DNA of 25,984 nt from Prorocentrum cordatum. Taxonomy: Eukaryota; Sar; Dinophyceae; Prorocentrales; Prorocentraceae. A program made the translations under genes and the position numbers. Position 1 is the stretch's first letter, and the number at the start of each line of letters is the position of its first letter. Below are positions 1 to 8,300 of this stretch, one piece after another. Below the pieces are notes generated by a model. The model was given only the letters and a program-made list of their open reading frames with translations. It ran no database searches and was not told the DNA's origin. The stretch lies in NCBI GenBank assembly GCA_963575745.1, contig CAUYUJ010016896.1, positions 185,001 through 210,984 of the forward strand. Direction: 5' to 3'.

Positions 1-57
1 GTATACATATAGATATGCATATACATATACATATGTTATATAGCATGAATGTATACG
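1..57. repeat. AT-rich simple repeat (CATATA-like)
   Basis: The window opens with alternating ATA/CATATA sequence that is very AT-rich against a GC-rich background. The same repeat type recurs at 24525-24728, and a related AT-rich tract lies at 8876-8966. It is cut by the window edge, so its full length is unknown. Confidence 0.7.
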
Positions 58-70
58 GATAATAAAAAGC

Positions 71-186
71 ACGGTTTCACCGGAGCCGACGGCCAATGCA
101 TCTGCGCGATTGCGGCCCAGGGCCACTCGCATCGGCAATGCAACTTACCTCGAGGCCCCTCTGACCTCGACACAATCACAAAACCG
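71..186. repeat. Direct repeat A, copy 1
   Basis: This segment is repeated at 362-477 with a constant offset of 291 bp. By eye the core (100-186 against 391-477) differs at 11 of 87 positions with no gaps. Both copies contain ATTGCGGCCCAG and CCTCGAGGCC and end in a GACCTCGACACAATCAC block. The offset is a multiple of three, so a minus-strand open frame runs through both copies. Most differences would change amino acids, so there is no sign of coding constraint. Confidence 0.75.
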
Positions 187-361
187 TGCAAATGTTCAAG
201 CTCCGGATGATGGGCGAGAACGTACGAATCACGTTGAATTGAAAGAAGCACAACGACCACAGTTATGCTCGCCATCGGCCCCCTCCCGCCTGCCTCCACA
301 AAAAAAAACAGGCACGCCAGAGCAATAGATGCTTGGTTGGACTCTGAAACGCCAGCCTTGC

Positions 362-477
362 ACGTTTTGACCAGAAACGGCGGGTAGCAGATCTGTGCAA
401 TTGCGGCCCAGAGCCGCTCGTATTGGCAATGCACGTTACCTCGAGGCCACTCTGACCTCGACACAATCACGCAACCG
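362..477. repeat. Direct repeat A, copy 2
   Basis: Second copy of the repeat at 71-186. The sequence just after it (about 485-502) also resembles the sequence at about 320-341, so the duplicated unit may originally have been larger and is now decayed. Confidence 0.75.
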
Positions 478-992
478 AGAATACAGAGCAGACGCTTGGA
501 TTGTCAAGCCTCCATCTGACATATCAGGCCATATACACACTTAGAAACCATAATGCCTTGTTCAGCAAGGCATGTTTGCAAGCTCGCGCAAGCTCGAGAC
601 AAAGGCCAAGTGCTCCCACAAAGCTTCGCAGGATGCACAGGGCCTTCCGAGCCTTCCAAGAAAACCCGCCCCCCTGGGCTTCTGTTGTTCTCATCGTGCT
701 TAAGAACCACGTCCCAAAAACAATTTCGAGTCCCCGAAAAAGTATCGAAAGAGTGCCGAAACAGTGTCGGACGAGTGGCTCCCAGGGCCCGACACGTGAG
801 AACCTTCGAATCGAGTGTCTGTACTTTTCAGGTGCTCGAAACGCTTCCTGGTGATCAAGGCTAAAGTAGGTTGGAACATCATAAACCTGGGCGAGAGTGG
901 CCGTTGTCGCGCGGCTTTCACGGGGGGACGCGGGGTGGCCCACCCCAGGCGCGCGAGCCACCGCTGCCGCTTCGCGGTCGGGCGTTGTCGGC
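478..992. other. No gene seen
   Basis: Mixed-composition DNA. Open frames exist on both strands (for example minus 524-1063), but they overlap each other and show no recognisable domain. Nothing here can be supported as a gene or a repeat. Confidence 0.5.
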
Positions 993-1128
993 GGCGACGA
1001 TAGGGGCGAATAGCCTAGGGGCGGGCATTGCACGTTTTCGCCCGAGAACCTTTCCGAAAACATCGATTATCGGCGAACCTGAATACGTGTATTGCTCTCC
1101 CCTGGGCGACTCGCCCCTTATCGTCGCC
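993..1128. repeat. Hairpin / inverted repeat of 136 bp
   Basis: The arm at 993-1021 (GGCGACGATAGGGGCGA and following) pairs with 1099-1128 with only a few mismatches. The next bases inwards also pair in part (GCATTGCACG with CGTGTATTGC). The structure is compatible with a small non-autonomous TIR element or with a structured RNA. No protein is encoded. Confidence 0.6.
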
Positions 1129-1181
1129 TCTGACTTTCGGCAGAAGAACACCCTTCGAGAGCGGGAGATCCTCCACCGCCC

Positions 1182-1241
1182 AAAACTTTTTTTTGATCTG
1201 CGGGGCGAGAGCGAACCTCTTCCGCTGGAAGCTAGGCGGGC
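1182..1241 (-). repeat. Dispersed repeat B, copy 1 (inverted)
   Basis: Read on the minus strand this matches 9395-9450 on the plus strand: GCCCGC, TAGCTTC, GGAAGAGG, GCTCTCG, CCCGC, GATCAAAAA, GTTT in the same order and spacing. The differences are a few substitutions and a longer A-run in this copy. Both copies could encode a short Arg/Lys-rich peptide in one frame, but neither belongs to a recognisable gene. Confidence 0.65.
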
Positions 1242-1473
1242 TACGCACAGCTGTAATCAGGGAGACAGGGCACAGGAAGGCGGGGTCTCACCCACCGCCC
1301 AAGACACACAGCACATCCGAGAGCGGCCCTGCCCAGCGCGCACAAGAAGATCCAACAAGCCAGCGCGAGAGCGAAGCAGCCATACGCCAAGCGCGCGTGG
1401 GAACGACAATGGGCGAGCGTGAGAGCAACGTCAAACGCGCTAGCTGGCGGACAGGAGGCGCCACACGCGCGAC
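1242..1473. other. No gene seen
   Basis: Purine-rich plus-strand DNA with scattered GCGAGAGC-type words. It shares composition with the ACG tract that follows. No coding or structural signal. Confidence 0.4.

Positions 1474-1521
<48 letters not shown>
1474..1521. repeat. (ACG)16 microsatellite
   Basis: Sixteen uninterrupted ACG units. The tract is open in several frames and would give poly-Asp, poly-Arg or poly-Thr on one strand and poly-Ser, poly-Arg or poly-Val on the other. The long open frames that cross it are therefore not evidence of a gene. Confidence 0.95.
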
Positions 1522-1524
<3 letters not shown>

Positions 1525-1940
1525 CAAATACGCGCCGAATGCGCGCCAACCCAACAAAAACACTAAGAACATGTGGGCACCCTCCCCGTACCCACCTGGA
1601 TCTTAGAACCACGCTCCGACGAAACTCGAACTTCCCCTCCGGGCCTCACCGCCGAGTTCGGGGGGCCCCGAGACCCTGCGATCCAACGTTGCAAGAAAAG
1701 GCAACATCGCGAAAACTCGCGCCCAGAGCCCCGGACCCCCTATCTCTGCGCCGTTTCTCGGACTGCATCGATCTCTGAGGATCCCGGGGCCTGCAATCGA
1801 GCGACTATACGCCCGTGCGAACGACTTGCAACGCCAAGATCTCAGGGGAGGGGACCGCGGCGAGGGCCGCGTCTGAGCGCCGGGGCCGTCCGCGGTGCCA
1901 GCGCCGGCGGGCCCCTCGGCGGCCTGCGGCGACACGCCCG
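1522..1940. other. No gene seen; GC-rich from about 1840
   Basis: No motif or domain is recognisable. From about 1840 the sequence becomes extremely GC-rich with irregular GGCGGGCCCCTCGG-type words, which keeps nearly every frame open. Confidence 0.4.
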
Positions 1941-2022
1941 GGGGGTCCTCGACCTCCTCGGCGGGGCAGGCGCGGGCCGTGTGCGGCACGAGCCCGGGCC
2001 CGGGCTCGGCGGGCCCCTCGGG
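1941..2022. repeat. GC-rich direct repeat C, copy 1
   Basis: Resembles 2214-2297: both begin GGGGGGTCCTCGACC, then CCTCGGCGGG, then GTGCGGCA and CCCGGGC/CCCAGGC blocks in the same order. The two copies bracket the TIR element at 2064-2198. Divergence is substantial, so this is an old duplication. Confidence 0.5.
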
Positions 2023-2063
2023 GGGGCCTCGGCCTCCTCGGCGCGCCTCGGGGGAGGTCTGGC

Positions 2064-2198
2064 ACGTCCTCCGACAGTCGGGTTTTGGAGAGAAAACAGC
2101 AACGACTTATCAACTATGACCCAAAAACAATGTTCAAACAACCGCCCCCGTACCATTGTTGGAGTGCCTTTTGAACAGTCCTCCTGTATGGGGGACAT
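2064..2198. mobile_element. Degenerate MITE-like TIR element, family 1
   Basis: The left end (CTGGCACGTCCTCCGACAG) and the reverse complement of the right end (GGGCATGTCCCCCATACAGG) are related, giving imperfect terminal inverted repeats. Both ends and the interior (CCCAAAAA, TCAAAC, ATTGTT words) resemble the intact element at 5871-6019. The right flanks are also alike: GCCCGACTTAAGCC here and GCCCGACTTTAAGGC there. The true ends may therefore lie about 15 bp further out. There is no transposase, so it would have been mobilised in trans, if it is mobile at all. Confidence 0.5.
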
Positions 2199-2213
2199 GC
2201 CCGACTTAAGCCT

Positions 2214-2297
2214 GGGGGGTCCTCGACCGCCTCGGCGGGTCACGACAAACACGGGGCGTGCGGCAGAGTCCCAGGCCCAAACTCGGAGGCATTCGGG
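2214..2297. repeat. GC-rich direct repeat C, copy 2
   Basis: Diverged second copy of 1941-2022, lying just beyond the right end of the TIR element at 2064-2198. Confidence 0.5.
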
Positions 2298-2420
2298 CTT
2301 GTCTCGCCCACTGGTCGAACCTCAGGAGGGGCCTTCTCCCCATGATTATCCGCCCGCCTTTTCGCATTGCAGTTTTACGTGCGATTCTGTCCCATCGTCC
2401 ATCCTATAGATGAACCGCAG

Positions 2421-2597
2421 CATCCCAACCAAGCTGGGATCGACCTCCCCCCGCCATTGCCTGGACAACAATTACGCGCGCGCACCCGCTTACCCAGAAA
2501 CATTAATTCCTAAGACTCCCTTGCAACGAATGATACGAAGTGCACACGCGCGCGTCGTCGCGCGCGCATGCCGACATCCTTCCCAAACGGCTTTCTA
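2421..2597. repeat. Dispersed repeat D, copy 1
   Basis: Matches 3738-3925 over about 180 bp. Shared landmarks in order are CCCAACCA, CTGG-CAACAA, CGCGCAC-CG, CCCTTGCAAC, ACGAAGTGC, then CGCGCGCG-TCGTCG-CGCGCGCG and ATCCTTC. The alternating CG block is nearly palindromic and could adopt Z-DNA or a cruciform. Confidence 0.65.
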
Positions 2598-2878
2598 AAT
2601 ATTCCAAAACCGATTGCCAAACACATATGAAACCGACAACATATGAATTAGCAATTTCAGTATTCGGACCAAGTTGTCGCGCGCTTCTGCGAATCCTTAC
2701 GACAACTAGATGCGTCTCAATACTCGCAACGTGCTTCTCGCGCGCGCATGCCAAAAGCATTCGAACGCCCTTGCGCGCGAGCTGGGGGTGGTGGAGCGAT
2801 CCCAGTCGAATAAGACCTTGCGGGCCACTCGCGCGCATCAGCCCCGCGCGCATGTCAAAACCCGTCCAAAAATGTTCG
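2598..2878. repeat. Decayed partial copies of repeat D core
   Basis: The core word GCGCGCATGYC followed by AAA recurs near 2738-2775 and 2848-2885. It matches the cores at about 2563-2590 and 3880-3920. A related GCGCGCTTCTGCGAATCCTTA word at about 2680 resembles the sequence at about 4000-4024. No gene is seen in this stretch. Confidence 0.45.
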
Positions 2879-3018
2879 CCGCCGACGCGGGGACACCATC
2901 ATCGGTATCGGCATGATCAGCATCGGCACCATCATTGGCCTTGCTGTCGTCATCACCATCATCGTCGCCATCATCGCTACTATCGTCATGGTGCCTACCG
3001 TTGTCGACGTCGCCATGG
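2879..3018. repeat. Degenerate ATC/CAT trinucleotide tract
   Basis: Interrupted CATCAT, ATCGGC and ATCGTC units. One plus-strand frame reads as a short Ile/Val-rich hydrophobic stretch (start at 2913), but this follows directly from the ATC/GTC repeat. I do not treat it as a membrane protein. Confidence 0.6.
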
Positions 3019-3737
3019 TACCGCGCCCGCCCAAGTCGCCGACTCGCAGTGAAAGGCCCGCTGGGATGTGCACAGCGGACACCGCCACCGCGGCCGCGTC
3101 GGTCGCGCCGAACTAGCTGGCCGTTGCGCGCGCGAGCATGCGCGGGCTAGCGCGGCCGCAGAGATGCACCAGCCAGCACCAAACACTCATCGCAATTGCC
3201 GCCGCATGGGCTTTGTGAACCAACCTGCGGGCGGGTGGGCAGGATGATTGGGCGAGCAAAGAGTTGTCAATCCCAAGTTTTTCAAAAATCCTCCGATCCT
3301 GTCGGCGCCTGTGAAGGGTTTGTCTGTTCGAGTCGTCGTCTACGTCAATGGTCGTCTCCGTCGTCGCCTTTCCCTGCACCCTCTGCCTCAAGCTTGCCCG
3401 TGAAAGAAAAAATCGAGCAACGTCGCAATCGAGTCGAAGGGAATCCCCTTTACCTTTGATCCCTCCCCCGTCGGGGGGGGGTCCTGGGGGGAAGATCCCA
3501 TGGGGGGTTGCAACCCACATACGACTACCCCCGGCGGGCTCGGGGTGTCCCAGAAAGCACTGGGACGGGCCGAGCGTGCCGGAAGAGGCCCCCCAGACGG
3601 TCCCAGAGGGCCCCGAATCGCCGAACGGCTTGTCCAAAACGCCTTGGCGGCCTCCAGACTCTGCCCACGATGCCTGCAAGACGCCCCGAGAGGCCTCCAG
3701 GAACACCCCCAAGAAGGCCCAACCAAGCAAAAGTCAT
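3019..3737. other. No gene seen
   Basis: Includes CG-rich words at 3120-3150, a GTCGTC-rich stretch at 3330-3370 and homopolymeric G near 3471-3490. Long open frames exist on both strands at 3113-3941, but they overlap in four frames and show no domain. Confidence 0.4.
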
Positions 3738-3925
3738 CCCAGCCCAACCAGCATCGGCCCCCTCTCGGTTCCCCAGTTCCCTGGCAACAAATGCTATGCA
3801 CGCGCACTCGTTTATCACGAATCAAAAATTTCAGGAATCCCTTGCAACACATGGGACGAAGTGCGCACGCGCGCGCGTCGTCGCGCGCGCGTGTCGAAAT
3901 CCTTCAAAAACCTTCGGTTTCGGAG
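3738..3925. repeat. Dispersed repeat D, copy 2
   Basis: Second copy of the repeat at 2421-2597, in the same orientation. The CG block is slightly longer here. The 3' flank also has a loosely similar continuation (CGCGCG, TTCT, GCGAAT, CTTA words) to about 4024. Confidence 0.65.
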
Positions 3926-4116
3926 CAGTTTCAAAATCTAGTGCCCAATAATCATGGGAATAAACAAGGTTTCGCAACATGGATTTTCAAACAAAAGCGC
4001 GCGCGTTCTCTTGCGAATTCTTAAAAGAACCCTGAGTTGTACAACATGTTCACAAAATGCTACCAAACGGGCTTCGCGCCTGCTGACGCAGCACACGGCG
4101 CGGTCGCCGCACCGCC

Positions 4117-4162
4117 CAGGGGGCCCACGAAGGAGGTGGTCCGCGGGGGCCGGGGCTTTCTC
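4117..4162. repeat. Repeat E, undisrupted copy
   Basis: GGGGGCCCACGAAGGAG runs directly into GTGGTCCGCGGGGGC and GGGGCT. The two halves reappear at 4347-4363 and 4574-4607, separated there by about 210 bp of GGA repeats. This copy shows the presumed state before expansion. Confidence 0.7.
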
Positions 4163-4202
4163 TGGTGTAATGAATACCCAGAGATCCGATGTCGCGATTT
4201 GT

Positions 4203-4338
4203 TCAATACGGGGTCCCCGAAAGTCTCGACCCATTCCCCAGGACCGGCTTCTCACCCCGAGTCGTTTTTGAAGGCCCCAGGGCCCGGCGAGGGCCGCTGG
4301 AAGCCGAAGATCGAGAAACACCTCCCGTCCTGAATTTG
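4203..4338. repeat. Old dispersed repeat F, copy 1
   Basis: Aligns with 12536-12672 in the same orientation. An ungapped 46-bp core ending in GAGTCG matches at 31 of 46 positions by eye, and most differences are transitions. The block after it (GGCCCGGC-AGGGCC) is also shared. No protein domain is recognised in either copy. Confidence 0.5.
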
Positions 4339-4346
4339 TTTACTGC

Positions 4347-4607
4347 TCGGGGGGGCCCACGAAGGAGTAGAAAGAGGAGGAGGAGGAGGCGGAGGAGGAG
4401 GAGGGAGAGGAGGGAGAGGAGGGAGAGGAGGAGGAGGAGGAGGAGGAGGAGGAGGAGGAGGAGGAGGAGGAGGAGGAGGAGGAGGAGGAGGAGGAGGAGC
4501 GAGGAGGAGCGAGGAGCGAGGAGCGAGGAGGAGCGAGGAGGAGGAGGAGGAGGAGGAGGAGGAGGAGGAGGAGGAGGAGGTGGTCCGCGGGGGCGGGGGC
4601 TCCTCGG
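4347..4607. repeat. Repeat E copy split by GGA expansion
   Basis: The left half (GGGGGGGCCCACGAAGGAG, 4347-4367) and the right half (GAGGTGGTCCGCGGGGGC, 4574-4607) are the two parts of the continuous sequence at 4117-4162. The GAAGGAGGTGG junction has evidently grown into a long GGA array. Confidence 0.7.
4372..4580. repeat. (GGA)n tract, about 209 bp
   Basis: Nearly pure GGA with a few GAGC and GGC interruptions. It is purine-only on the plus strand for most of its length, so it can form triplex (H-DNA). It keeps poly-Arg, poly-Gly, poly-Glu, poly-Pro, poly-Leu and poly-Ser frames open, which accounts for all the long ORFs crossing it. Confidence 0.95.
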
Positions 4608-5215
4608 GGGTCCAGTCGGCGCCGGGGCAGGCGCTGGCGGGGTCCTCGGCGGCGGAGCACGTGGCGGGCTCCTCGGCGGGCGCGGGTTTGGCGGGCGCCG
4701 CTCGCCGGGGGTGCGAGGCATGCCCGCTCGGTGGGGAGCGGTCCGCCTCGCCCTGCTCGGCAGCCTCCGCCTCCTCCCGACTGCACCCCCTCCCCTTCGC
4801 CTCCCCCTCCCCGCGCCATGCCACCTCCCTCGCCTCTCCGATCTCCTCCACCCTCGCTTCTCCGTCCCCTTGCCCCTCCCTCCGTCCTCGCGCTCCCATC
4901 TCGCCACTCTGTCGCCCCTCCTGCCCAGCCTGGTCGTCTCTCCTCGGTCTCCTGCACCTGCTCCTCATTCCGCCTCGCAGCTCTTCTCGTGCTGCTCTCT
5001 TCCTCCGTTCCGACCAGTCATCCAGCGCTCGTGCCGCAGCAGTGCAGCCGCCATGTGAACGAAACTTTGATAAACTTTGATGCCGCCCTGGGGATGCAGC
5101 GAGTATCCAACGACCGTCTCGTGCTCTACCACACCCAATATGACCCGCGATGGGCCAGTCAGAGGAGCATGGCACACCGTGTGTGCGCGACTGTTTGGTG
5201 TTCTGGGCTTGAATC
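4608..5215. other. No gene seen; GC-rich then pyrimidine-rich
   Basis: 4608-4760 holds GGCGGGCTCCTCGG-type GC-rich words. 4760-5030 is strongly C/T-rich on the plus strand. From about 5050 the composition becomes balanced. Overlapping open frames on both strands show no domain. Confidence 0.4.
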
Positions 5216-5345
5216 TTGAATGGGAGGGTTCTAACTGAATCCGCTCCGCCTCGGAACATCCAGCCGAGATGCTACAACAATAAGTCTCTTTCCGACCTGG
5301 AGAAGTGGATTCTGAAGATGCGGCTGGCACGTCACATCGAAAAGG

Positions 5346-6032
5346 TTGTCTTCATCCACCTTGCCCCTCCTCTGCGCCCTCCGTCTGTTTCTGCTTCTCT
5401 GCGTCGCTGCCACGTCTTGTCTGCATCTATCACCGGTCCCTCCCACAGGAATCCAAGTGTCAAGGAAGGCTGCGATGAACGGAAACGCGCAAAACATAGA
5501 TCGTCCATCGATCGTCTTACACGCATGGCCCCCCTCTTCCGCCGCATCCTCTTCCTCGCCATCCACCCCCCCTACGAAAACCATGATCCTTCGGATTATC
5601 CCCTTCCCGTTTCTGCTCGTCCTTCGACTCCCGTCACGGAAGCGGGATAGCAATGGACTCCTTGATGCTGGGTGGCACCTACCCAACGCATGCATTGTCT
5701 GCAAATGTTGGGGCAACCAAGAAGTGCCGATGCTGCTACTCCCCAGACCTCTCGTGGGGTACATTCTGACGAAGACTTCGAAGCGAATCCAGCCGTGGCG
5801 ACGAGGGAGGAGCAGCGATGCTGGTATCTGTTCCTCTTCTGACCGTGAAAGTTCCCCGGCCAAACTGGCGTGTCCCCCTACAGGGGGATGTTCGACGAAA
5901 AAAACAAAAACCCAAAAAGGTCAAACAAACATTGTTTACAAAAAAAGTCTCCAGACTATTTTTGGACTATGTTTGGAATCTGCTTTATTTTTCGTCGAAG
6001 ATCCCCCTGTAGGGGGACAGGCCCGACTTTAA
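5346..6032 (+). CDS. Doubtful ORF with signal-peptide-like N-terminus
   Basis: A 228-codon open frame from ATG at 5346. Residues about 5-24 are a Leu/Ala/Cys-rich hydrophobic stretch after a short Ser-rich start, resembling a secretory signal. The rest is Ser/Pro/Lys-rich with no known domain. The last 50 or so codons read through the TIR element at 5871-6019, so the present stop lies just beyond an insertion. A 210-codon open frame on the opposite strand (5231-5863) overlaps it, and the hydrophobic start coincides with a C/T-rich stretch. I cannot tell a real gene from chance; an intron acceptor could also explain the pyrimidine tract ending in ACAG at about 5448. Confidence 0.15.
   Translation: MSSSTLPLLCALRLFLLLCVAATSCLHLSPVPPTGIQVSRKAAMNGNAQNIDRPSIVLHAWPPSSAASSSSPSTPPTKTMILRIIPFPFLLVLRLPSRKRDSNGLLDAGWHLPNACIVCKCWGNQEVPMLLLPRPLVGYILTKTSKRIQPWRRGRSSDAGICSSSDRESSPAKLACPPTGGCSTKKTKTQKGQTNIVYKKSLQTIFGLCLESALFFVEDPPVGGQARL
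5871..6019. mobile_element. MITE-like TIR element, family 1 (149 bp)
   Basis: Terminal inverted repeats of 32 bp (5871-5902 and 5988-6019) match at 31 of 32 positions. Each begins TGTCCCCCTACAGGGGGAT followed by TTCGACGAAAAA. The inner 85 bp are A/T-rich with AAACAAAAACCC and TTTTTGGACT words and no coding capacity. The TIRs also contain their own short palindrome (CCCCCTACAGGGGG). A degenerate relative lies at 2064-2198. No target-site duplication is obvious. It could be a MITE or, since dinoflagellates carry TIR-bearing introner elements, a former introner. Confidence 0.75.
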
Positions 6033-6834
6033 GGCTCGACGCGAACATGTCTCGAAAGGGCCAGCTAAGGGGGGGGGGAGGGGTCGACCTGCGCCCGCGG
6101 GCGCAAGACGCGGGGAGTGGCGGGCTGACCACGTCTGGGGGGCGCGTGCACCGTGCCCCCGGTGGGGCGCAGACGTGCGGTCTGCTCCACGCCACAGGTT
6201 TGTGCAAGCGTGGCGAGCACGTCCAGACTCGGGAGCGTCCAAGAGGAGGGCGTCCAAGGGGGGAGTTCGCAAAGCATGGCTGGAGGCATGTGCTCGGCCC
6301 AGGAGGGACCACAGGACACATCGAGATAAGAAGAGGGCCATCAAATCCGGGAAGATATCATGGCACTGTGCCTTCCCCCCCCTGCCGCCCCCGACATATC
6401 CAAGCCCTCGCGGTCAGGATTCCAAGGACGCGATCCCGTGGATAGGCTTTCGCATGAATACGCTCCGCGAAGGGCGTCCGCGGCAAAAACGCCCCGCATC
6501 CACTTGGTCGCGGGCCAAGCGCCCGGCTCGCGAGGCCGTGGATACGGATAACGTCTCTCGCCCGCGAAGGAGGGCCAGCCCCCCACCAGCGTCTACCGTT
6601 CCGCTGTCACCATTTGTTTTGGTAGCATCATCTGCCACATGTTCCTACTCCTGCTCTTCCCAGTCCTGGGAAGGCAAGAGCAACGCCAGGACTGTTCAGC
6701 ATGAACAACCAAAAACAATAAGCATCGAAGGAGGCGATGGTACACGACAGTGTAGAATAATGGACACCGCAAGCGCGAGGCTGTCCTCGCGTAGTGAAAG
6801 TGAAGGGTATGTGTTTCCAGTTACGTTCATATTG
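6020..6834. other. No gene seen
   Basis: GC-rich DNA containing an oligo-G run near 6069-6078. Overlapping open frames on both strands have no recognisable domain. Confidence 0.4.
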
Positions 6835-6854
6835 TCTCTCTCTCTCTCTCTCTC
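6835..6854. repeat. (TC)10 microsatellite
   Basis: Ten uninterrupted TC units followed by GCGG. Confidence 0.95.
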
Positions 6855-6954
6855 GCGGTTCCCTCCATTTCCCTTGTTCGCACACGCGTTCTTTTTGCTT
6901 CTCACATTACCACGACATGTGTTCGAAAAAGAATGCAAGGACCCCTCCGTACGA

Positions 6955-7060
6955 TCCCTCCTCCTCCTCCTCTTCCTCATCCCCCTCCTCCTCCTCCTGC
7001 TCCCCCTCCTCCTCCTCCTCCTCCTCCTCCTTCTCCTCCTCCTCCCTCTCCTCCGCCTCC
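6955..7060. repeat. TCC/CTC tract, about 106 bp
   Basis: A pyrimidine-only stretch of TCC units with a few TTC, TGC and CCC interruptions. It is open in several frames on both strands and has triplex-forming potential. Confidence 0.9.
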
Positions 7061-7332
7061 CAACAACGACCCGCTACCCATCCCTTCACCCACCGCCCAA
7101 TCCTACCACAAATATCGAACCACTTCCGACCACCCGTATTCCGATGCAGCATCGCCAAACATCCACCAGTGGCGGTTCGGTGGTGCCGGGCTGTTGGGTG
7201 GCCTGCTGCTTCTGTCCGTGCTGCCCCTTCTAGTCGGTGCTCGCTCGGTGCGCGGGCGGGGTGCGGGGGGTGCGTGCTGGCGGCGCCTTGCTGCTGGGCG
7301 GGTGGCCGCTGGGCCCCAGGCACAGACGCAGC
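7061..7332. other. No gene seen
   Basis: Mixed then GC-rich sequence. A Leu/Val/Ala-rich run in one plus-strand frame (about 7185-7240) is GC-driven and has no supporting context. Confidence 0.4.
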
Positions 7333-7510
7333 CGAGGCACGACGAGGACGCCGACCATGACGACTGCGGCGGCCACGACGGCGTCGGAGGTGGTCCGGAG
7401 GCGAGCGCGGCCGCAAGGCCGCGACGAGCACGGCGCGGGCCACGATGGCGACGGCCTCGGCGGCGGCGACGGCGGCGGAGGTGGTCGGGAGGCGGGCGCG
7501 GACCGGGCCG
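7333..7510. repeat. Imperfect tandem duplication, about 90-bp unit
   Basis: The block containing ATGACGACTGCGGCGG ... GGAGGTGGTC-GGAGGCG-GCGCGG (about 7340-7412) recurs at about 7430-7505. The offset is 88 bp at the start and 91 bp at the end, consistent with a 3-bp indel between copies. The offsets are not multiples of three, so one protein frame would not stay in register across both copies. Confidence 0.55.
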
Positions 7511-7639
7511 AGTCCTCCGAGACCTTGGCCGCCTTCGACGGCGGGGGCACCACCTGGGGCACGTGGACGCTCGACTCGCCGGCGGCCTCGCCGGCGGCCC
7601 GCTTCACACCTCGGCGGGGCGGGGCCCGGGCCGCCGTGC

Positions 7640-8300
7640 GATGCTGAGCGGGTGCTGCTCTGCGCTGCCGAGCCCTGCTTTCGGCTGCGCCGTGGTGTGC
7701 CGTGCGGGTGCGCTGCGCGATGCGGCGCAGCGTTGCGAGGTCCTGCCGGTGCTGTGCGGTGCTGCGGTCTCCGAGCGGCGGGTTTGCCACGGCACGAGTT
7801 GCCGTGCCAAGCAAGGATATGCCATGAGTGGCTGCGATGTGCGATGGCAAGCTACCGCTCCCGAAGCATCCATATGTTACATGATCAACTAAGCCATGTC
7901 GTGCGCTGGCAAGGGATGTCATGAACCACAGCGCTATAGAGCGCCTTGCTGTGCAATGGTGCGCTGTGCTAGAGAACGATGCCCCATGCGAGGCAATGCT
8001 ACCGTGTGGTGTGATACGCTATGTTAAGCTGAGCGCTGTTACGACATAGGCTACAGTGCCGTGTTAAGTCATAGGCCACGGTTGGCTTTAGTATGCTGTC
8101 GTATGCGATACTACGCATGTAGCGCACGACTACGCAATGATCGCTATTGCCCGCCAAGATAGGCGATACCATACGATGCAATACTTCGCCATACTAAGCG
8201 GAATCATTGGCATCTGCCATGCTTTCCGAAACGATAGTATGATACACGTTGCTATGATATCACACGCGTTGCATTGCTTGCATGTCATACGCATGCCTTG
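7640..8300. repeat. Decayed short-period satellite (ATGC-type words)
   Basis: About 660 bp dominated by variants of TGCTATGC, GCGATGC, TATGCGATAC, GCCATGC and their complements at irregular short spacing. It is less GC-rich than its flanks and has no long open frame beyond about 8000. The texture suggests an old array with a basic unit near 5 bp that has lost register. No gene is seen. Confidence 0.45.

Noticed and set aside
36-470. Minus-strand frame containing two similar peptide repeats
   Set aside because: The peptide repeat follows from a direct DNA repeat with an offset divisible by three; most differences are amino-acid changing.
2913-3116. Possible small membrane protein
   Set aside because: The hydrophobic run is the translation of a degenerate ATC/GTC tract.
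4189-5259. Long open frames on both strands across the GGA tract
   Set aside because: They consist of poly-Arg/Gly/Pro/Leu/Ser from one trinucleotide tract plus GC-rich flanks, open in several frames at once.
6933-7892. 319-codon plus-strand frame
   Set aside because: Poly-Pro start from the TCC tract and Arg/Gly-rich GC-driven remainder; competing frames on both strands.
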